A DNA stretch of 64,000 bases from Fomitopsis serialis (lineage: Eukaryota; Basidiomycota; Agaricomycetes; Polyporales; Fomitopsidaceae). Positions 57,837-64,000 of this stretch are shown piece after piece. The notes beneath the pieces are model-generated. The model made no database searches. It saw only the letters and a program-made list of their open reading frames with translations, and was not told the DNA's origin. Position numbers and translations under genes: made by a program. The DNA lies in the NCBI RefSeq assembly GCF_022376445.1, contig NW_025955087.1, positions 57,275-121,274 of the forward strand. Reading direction: 5' to 3'. The stretch's first letter is position 1. Each line of letters begins with the position of its first letter.

Positions 57837-60339
57837 TCACTCTGCAGCGTCCTGTTGACCATCCGCAGACTTGTTGGCTTGCACGAAGTTCGCCGCGGTC
57901 CATCCGAAGCGCCGGCGCAGCCGGTACCCGACGCGCCGGATGATGGATGGAGTGAGCACGGCATCTGGGTGTGGCCTGATTATAGGCACGACTGTCAGTC
58001 GTAGTGTCAGAGAGGACGCTGCTTAAACGCACCGATGGAATGAAATGGAGTTCCCGCCTGTCTCCTCGTTTGGATCAAATCGCACAGAAGAGCCTGCGCC
58101 CTCCTTGCGCTGGAAGCCAATCTTCGTCATGGCCTGTAAGAACGAGGGTCAGTACGCATACGGGCCTCGTTCCACATCACGCTCTCCTCACCTTCTCGAA
58201 GTCTCCCCATCGCAACTGCCCCTTCTTGACGTTGGGATCTGCCTCCTCCTCGGGCACGACAAAACGAAGGAACAGCTTTTGCATCTTCCTGTTCACCTCG
58301 AACACCTGCCGTTTGCGACCCTCCTTTTCCCGCTTCAGCGCAGCAGGCTCTTCGCGGCCGGAGCGAGCGGGGCACGTGAAGGTGGCGGCGATCCTGCTTG
58401 CGTTCCCTGGTCTTCGACTCCGGAGCTTTAGTCTGCGACGCGGCGTACGCACGTCCCGACACGCGTCGCGTGTGTGCATCCTCCGCAGCGAACAACTCAA
58501 GGGGTGTCGGGCCTGAAGGCGTCTTCGCCTGTTGCGCGGGCACAGTTGAAGTGGGCCTGGGTCGCTCCGGCGCAGGTTCCCGGATAGGCACGGAGAACCC
58601 AAGGCCATGGGGCAGATCAGCAAGCTTCCCGCCCAAGAACCGGTTCTTCACCGCGTCGACCCACTCCCACATCTTCTCGAAGTGCACCGGGTCGCTCACG
58701 TATTCGAGCGAGGGGATTATCCGCTCGGAGCGGAGGGTCGTGCCGCCCGCGTGCATATGCTCGTACCACATGTTGATGAGTGGGTAGAGCTTGCGCAGCC
58801 AGTTGTTGTCGCTCGCGGTCGGACTGAGCTCGAGGCGGTGCAGCCAGAGCCCGAGCACGCTGTCGAGGAAAACGGTGCGGAGCTCCTGGATCGCAGCGTG
58901 GTCGCCGATGTCATCATAGAGCACCTGGTTGAGCGTCGCCTTCTCCTCGGGCGTAGCGGTGATCACGGCGGTGTACATGGTGTTGGGCGGGCACCAGCAC
59001 CGGAGCGCGGCAAAGTGGAGGAGGCGCTGGCGCATGTCGCTCCGGAGCTCTGGCTCCTTGGCGGAGGAGGGTGTGCGGTCGTAGAACGGATACCCGAAGT
59101 GCGATTTCTGAGGAGGGTTGAGTAGCGTGCGACGACACCGGGTGGCTGACATACCGTGATCTCATACCTGTTGTCTCGGATGAAGTGCGCAAAGAAGGGT
59201 TCGGAAGTGGCGATGACAGTCTGCAGTCGCTTTTCTTGTACATGCCCGAGCACTCGAGTGCCGATGGATACATCCTCCAGAGCATCAAAAGTCTTGGAGA
59301 CCTTGGATTCGTGAAGGTCGTGGTATATATCTGGTGACTGTGAGCCCAACCATAGAGTCCGTTCCACGCTACACTTACTCTTGCTGTCCAGAAGCATGCC
59401 TTCTTCCTCACGCAGATCCCGTAGTTTAGTGAGACCGGTCAAGATGAGGTCCCAGCATGCATAACGTGCATGCTGCTCGAAAACGACCTGGAAGACCTCC
59501 TGGGCAATAAGAGTCGCGGGGAAATGCTTGCGGCTGCGTCCCTGAAGGTCAGGGACTCGCTATTTGACAGTTGCTTCACATGCAGATCTACACGATAGGA
59601 AAAATGCAACATACCTCAGGGTGATGTTGCATACGAACACGCATGACAGCCAGGAAGAAGTCTCGGTCGTTGTGAAAGGCATCGATATCGTCTCGCAGCG
59701 CGTCTTGCTGCGATGTCGCTATCCGAATGGCCTCTTCGACGTCAAGCTCCGGCCTCGCCGTCTCGCCGGTCCGTACGGAAGCTGGTTGTATGCTTGAGAA
59801 AACGACGCCTCAGCACTCTAGCTGGGTTGGCTCACCTGCAAACCTGCCCACAAAGTCTAGGGACGACTCGCCCTTCTTCCGCTGAATCTTGGGCTTCTGC
59901 CTTGTTGTGCCGAATGCGTTGTACTGAGTGTCAATTTAGCGTCTGCAACGCTTTCATTTGCGGGCAATGTGGGTTACCTCATTTTGCAGCTGCATGATGT
60001 GGGGTATCATCTCCTTGATATATATGTTTTCGGGGATGCTGGCAGTGTCGTAGTTCTGCCAACAACGAGCGTACTTGTTAAATGAGCCACACTCAATGGT
60101 ACAACGTGAACTCACCGAAGGGCAGATGAGATTGGCTAATCGCTCTCCTTCCGCGCGCCCAGCGCCGGCCGTGATGTAGCTGCAAGAGTCGCCTCTGAGA
60201 GTGTGGAAGAGCCTGCCATCGCTCATACGCACGCATTGACAATGGATGACTTCTCGGAGGTCCCAAAGTTAAGAAGATAATCGCCGGGCTTCAGCTGCAC
60301 TTCCTCGGCGTTCGGGTTGGGCTTCGGCCACTGTTCCAT
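57837..60339 (-). CDS. Uncharacterised protein with HicA-like C-terminal domain, about 680 aa, one frame break
   Basis: Ten exons (translation order): 60339-60233, 60212-60116, 60055-59978, 59923-59836, 59781-59615, 59559-59379, 59330-59155, 59107-58192, 58133-58033, 57975-57837. N-terminal part: KPGDYLLNFGTSEKSSIV, then helical regions (PELDVEEAIRIATSQQDALR, DRDFFLAVMRVRMQHHPE, QVVFEQHARYACWDLILTGL). The middle has KSHFGYPFYDRTP and WEWVDAVKNRFLGG, then a disordered linker. The C-terminus reads LRWGDFEKAMTKIGFQRKEG, GSSVRFDP, ISFHRPHPD and PSIIRRVGYRLRRRFGWT, which resembles the RNA-binding HicA fold (GF...GS...F...H pattern). Exon 8 is open in one frame up to about 58394 and in another from 58353, so one extra base or two missing bases lie between. 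I recall similar proteins in other basidiomycetes, but no known function. Confidence 0.65.
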
Positions 60340-61559
60340 GCTGCGGTAATCCCCGCGGGGAAGAGCGACGCGGGTCATGGCTCAGGGTACGGGAAGAAGG
60401 AGGGGGAGGGGCGTCGGGGTGATGGGAGAGGTGAAAAGGTAGCGCAGGTGGAGAGGCAGCTCTTGAGCTGACAGGCGCTTTTAGCGTGCCCATTGTCCTC
60501 TTGTTCCCAATCGGGCATGTCAGCCACAGCGTGCATCACAAGCGTCGAGCAGTGAGACCAAGACCAAGCTTAAGTATCATACGTTGATATGTATCTTGTT
60601 GATATCCTTGCAGACTGGCAGGTTCGTGCTGGCTCAAGCTGCCGGTCGCACTCAAGGAAGCGTTCATGCCGCCATACATGCTGGAAGACCACCGTGAGGC
60701 CCCGAGTCCAAGGCCAATATCAATCCTGGTCTTCACTTGGTGGTTTGGGTACGGCGTGGACCAAGATGTCCGGAAGTGCTCGTATAATATTCGCATGGCT
60801 TATTTCGTCAAAGGTAAGCGAACTATCGTAGATGTATAAGACCAAGTGTACGCCGTTTGGCGAGTACTTACCAGATGACAGATGTCCACGCGTGGAGATT
60901 CTTGGCTTCCGTTGCACAGTATTTGTACTTATTACCTGCAGAAAGCCAGCAGGTCTGCGCCATGGTTAAAAGTCTATTCATCGCCATTGCTCCAGGACTG
61001 GCTCCGGTACACTGAAGGGACCACCAGGTGAGCCATTTGAAAAGATCAAACGCCATTCAATCTATTCCAACGGACTACGTACTGTATGTACCTTTTTGTA
61101 TGGCTATTAAAACAAGGACTATACTGGGCAGACAATACACAAAAACGAACGGCGGGGTATGCGATCTATGATGAATAACGAAGCGAGAGGATGCGGAGTA
61201 TCATACGATGGACGAGAGCAGACGAGACCATAGCCTAGAACATACGGCATAAGGATACCATACTTGCCAACCCTGCACACACGCAGCGGCCGGCGCAGCA
61301 CACCGTGCCAACGCCCACAACAACAAGCGGTGCACGATCGTGAATACGGAGTCGATCGAGAATACGAAATACGCAGAAGCGGAAAGCAGACTAGTAGACC
61401 AAATAAAACGAACCCTACGCTATATCACTGTTCAATCGTCAGCACATCTCCACCTCCCACTCGCCACCCTCCGGCCCTTGCCTGGCATGCTCCTCAGCGC
61501 GATGCGTACTCGCCGACGCCCATTCGCCCCGGGCGAGCCTGCGCGTGAGAAGCCGCCGT
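60340..61559. other. Intergenic, 1.22 kb
   Basis: Upstream of the HicA-like gene and downstream of the HAC1-like gene. Only short unrecognised open frames. Confidence 0.5.
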
Positions 61560-63701
61560 TTATTGATCCCAGTCGAGGTCTAGCCCGGCAAGCTCGTCCT
61601 CTCGGTTCAGACCCATCAACGCATTGAAGTCCACTTCGCACCCGTGCCTAAAAACGGCCCGAGCGCATCGGCGTCTTGTCTCGCGGGAGATGGGGCATTG
61701 CTAGGTTCGGAGATAGTCATGGCATGATCCTCGTCTGATTGCGATGACGCTGGGGACTCAGCAGCGGAAGGCGTGACGGAGGTGAGGGGGGTGGATGCGG
61801 ACACGAATCTTGCCGTTTCCGAGGGAAGCGCATCGAAGCTGATGTCCAACGCGCCAAGTCACCGAGAGGAGCTGGCTTCGCTGTCGTCGCTGACGAACTC
61901 CAGCTTGTTGCCAGACAGCGTTGCCGCCGTAGTCGCGGCAGACGCCAGCCGCGTCTTGTCCTCCCTCGAAAAGTCCATGTTGAAGTCAAAGTCCATGCCA
62001 GAGTTGGCGCCCATCGCGTCGAGCCAGTCAAGTCCGAGTTCACCGGGAGGTACGACTGCATATCGAGGCAGACGACGGTAGCGCCGATGTTGCGTGCGAC
62101 AGCGGCATCGTGAACGTACTCGGCAGCGCCGACTGCGAATGCGAGTGCGACGGCAGCGAGAGCACGTCGGCAGCGCGCACAACAACACCTGTGCCCGTTT
62201 CAGACCCCCTTCACTTCGATGGCACGGGGACTCACCATCAGTCCAAGGCTCGCACCGGACCTGTCCATCCGCGTCGATCGCAGCGACAGCTGTGGCTCCG
62301 ACCCTCCGACTTCACTGAAGAAGTGGAGGACGGCGCCGGCGACGGCGAGCGCTGTTTCCGCGAGAGCTCCTCGGCGAGCGCACGCTCCCGCTCTTGTATC
62401 TCGGCCAGTTGCCTCCGCAGCTGCTCAACCTCCGACAAAAGCTCCTCCTCCTGCAACGGCTGCTGGGCGTGCGGCTAAGCGCCAGTAACCGCGCGTTCTC
62501 CTGCTCAAGCTCCGCCACACGGCTGTTCGAAGTACACGTCAGTTATTGTCACTTCGCATTTACTCGACACAGGATAGGTCAAGCAAAAACATGGGTGAGT
62601 ATAGAGAAGGGATAACGTGTGATCTACCATGATCTGAGGTAGAGGCCCAGCGGCCAACCCTGCAGCACCCTTCACCGCAAATCGACGCCTATCTGACTTG
62701 CTGCCTGTCGAAATTGTTGAAGGGACGTGGTGCATAGATTGCTGTTAGGCGTCGATCGGAGTGAAGCGTGCTACAGGCGGTGTCGGCTGTAACCTGCAGA
62801 GGTCCGCACTAGTAGCGACCACGGGCCATAGGGAAGGCCTACTCCACCCGGAGAGGCACAGAGGCACTCAAGCTTCCGGCCAAGCATTATGCTAGGTTGC
62901 CTTCGTCGATCCGTTTGCCGATGCAACGAGTCCTTACGCTGCAGAGTGATCGTCTGAATCACGTGAGCGAATCAACCGCACGCACACAGCATGGCGTAGC
63001 GAGAAGTCGAAACACGAGCATTCGAAGGCGATAGAAGAGAGGCAAAGTTGACATGACAATGGCGGACACTCACATCTCCATGTCTCAAACTCCTCCCGTT
63101 TCCTCTGCCTGCTCAGGAATGCAGCAGCGCGATTCTTGACCAGACGCGCCTCGCGCTTGCTGAGCCCCGAGACGTCCGGCGGGATAAAGTCTTTGTCGAC
63201 GTCGACGCCCGCGGCTTCTTGCTCGAGCTCGCGCTCGGGGCGGTGCTTGATGCGCGCTTCGCAGGGACGGCGAGGCTGGGATTGATGGAGATGCTCAGAC
63301 GCTCACGCTCCTGCGACTCCTGCCGCTCAGGCGCGGGAGACGGCGACGGCGACGGCGACGGCGACTGCTCGATGGGAACCCACCGGGCGGGATGTCAACA
63401 GCTGGTGCGTCGGCAGACACAGCGTCTGCTCGGTCGCAGCGGCAGGCGAGGGCACACGACTCCTCAGCAGGCTCGCGGCCGCGATGGGCGACGCGGGGCG
63501 CGTGCCACTGCTCGACACGGAGTGCGGCGGCGACGGGGCCGTCGCGTAGAAACTCGCGAGGGCCTGCGCGTGTGCTGCGCGTGCGGCAGGCGAGTAGAGC
63601 ATGCCCGTCGGCTGGAGGTGGGCGTCCCAGGGCACGGACGGTATCTCGAGCGGCGAGAGCGCGTCGGCGGCGAGGGCGGTCGGCATGGCGAGTCTTGACA
63701 T
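61560..63701 (-). CDS. HAC1: HAC1-type bZIP transcription factor (unfolded protein response), reading frame repeatedly broken
   Basis: The start at 63701 (MSRLAMPTALAADALSPLEI) leads into a Ser/Pro-rich N-terminus. The basic region (SGLSKREARLVKNRAAAFLS then RQRKREEFE) and leucine zipper start (IRVAELEQENARLLAL, QEEELLSEVEQLRRQLAEIQ) are those of basidiomycete Hac1/Cib1/Hxl1. The C-terminus (SYLPVNS, ELGLDWLDAMGANSGMDFDF, ALDISFDALPSE, and the end VDFNALMGLNREDELAGLDL) matches the acidic activation part. Exon 1 ends at 63074, exon 2 starts at 62522; another GT-AG intron (62269-62223 approximately) is likely. The coding pieces lie in successive frames with about nine shifts, each equal to one missing base, plus one in-frame TGA near 61858. 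It activates ER chaperone and secretion genes after Ire1 splicing. Confidence 0.75.
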
Positions 63702-64000
63702 TGCGACGCTTTTGAGGGGGAAGACGGCGGCGAGGAGGGTGCTGCGGGATGGGGAGGTCGTTGTCCGGGGAAGATGGGCGACGGGAACAAAAAATGTTCG
63801 GATGGGAACAGCGTCCGGACTTATATCGCTTGGGTACGGGTGAGGACGGATGTGCCCTTTCATAGCCGATACATCAGAAAAATCAACCGTCCTGCTCGAC
63901 CTGCGTCCATGATTTATATGACTCTTTCCTCGAGGCCCGAGTGAGATAGACTTTGTCAATTTCAGCATGTTCGTGTACGCCGAACTTATGTTTTATGCGC
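63702..64000. other. Upstream region of the HAC1-like gene, to window end
   Basis: 5' flank or untranslated leader of the bZIP gene. The bZIP frame stays open upstream with further ATG codons, so a longer N-terminus cannot be excluded. No other gene seen. Confidence 0.4.

Noticed and set aside
62223..62269. Ire1-type unconventional intron in the HAC1-like gene
   Set aside because: The segment has ordinary GT and AG borders (GTGAGT ... CACAG); I could not find the paired stem-loop cleavage sites with confidence, and the frame breaks prevent a test by frame.
63219..63715. Plus-strand open frames of 107-159 codons opposite the bZIP gene
   Set aside because: GC-rich antisense frames over a recognisable protein on the other strand; Arg-rich low-complexity products.
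1..64000. tRNA or rRNA genes
   Set aside because: Looked for T-loop-like GGTTCGANTCC patterns and paired stems; the few partial hits (near 24449, 32612) lack an acceptor stem.

Overview
The window is nuclear DNA of a filamentous fungus, most likely a wood-decay type agaricomycete (Basidiomycota), possibly Polyporales. The evidence is genes split by many short introns (mostly 50-60 nt, GT-AG with a few GC-AG), exons as small as 8-14 nt, gene-dense layout on both strands, and protein families typical of that group. Coordinates of multi-exon genes below are the outer limits, and the exon limits I reconstructed by following reading frame and splice phase are given in each entry.

Left third (1-28 kb). 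After the 5' part of a drug/H+ antiporter (MFS) cut by the left edge, the region is dominated by six related genes, here labelled CCD1-CCD6. Each encodes N-terminal coiled-coil segments, a conserved C-terminal domain of unknown function (motifs around YYVGTY and GLQCVGFNHRL; I believe this is the fungal DUF6697 domain, unverified) and a basic, probably nuclear, tail. There are two subtypes. CCD1, 4, 5 and 6 are type I; CCD2 and CCD3 are type II. CCD1-CCD2 (minus) and CCD3-CCD4 (plus) form a mirror-image arrangement around a nitroreductase gene, followed by CCD5, an oppositely oriented cytochrome P450, and CCD6. CCD1 is broken by an 84-bp poly(A)-tailed insertion with an 11-bp target-site duplication. 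Between CCD3 and CCD4 lies about 2 kb of hairpin-rich direct repeats and a degenerate minisatellite.

Middle (28-48 kb). Mostly ordinary single-copy genes: a secreted-type SGNH hydrolase, a 47-residue small secreted peptide, mitochondrial glutaryl-CoA dehydrogenase, a family X DNA polymerase (lambda/Pol4 type), a YCII-domain protein, a sedolisin tripeptidyl peptidase, a degenerate F-box-like gene, the mitochondrial phosphatidylglycerophosphatase GEP4, and a mitochondrial ABCB half-transporter (Mdl1 type) that shares a 300-bp divergent promoter with GEP4.

Right third (48-64 kb). A coiled-coil protein, the intact F-box-like paralogue, an NFKBIL1-like protein, a secreted serine carboxypeptidase with two frame breaks at its conserved core, a large uncharacterised protein whose C-terminus looks like a HicA-type domain (one frame break), and a HAC1-type bZIP of the unfolded protein response whose coding frame is interrupted about nine times, always by the equivalent of one missing base. 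Because most other genes here are perfectly in frame, these breaks may be local consensus errors in GC-rich sequence rather than true gene death.
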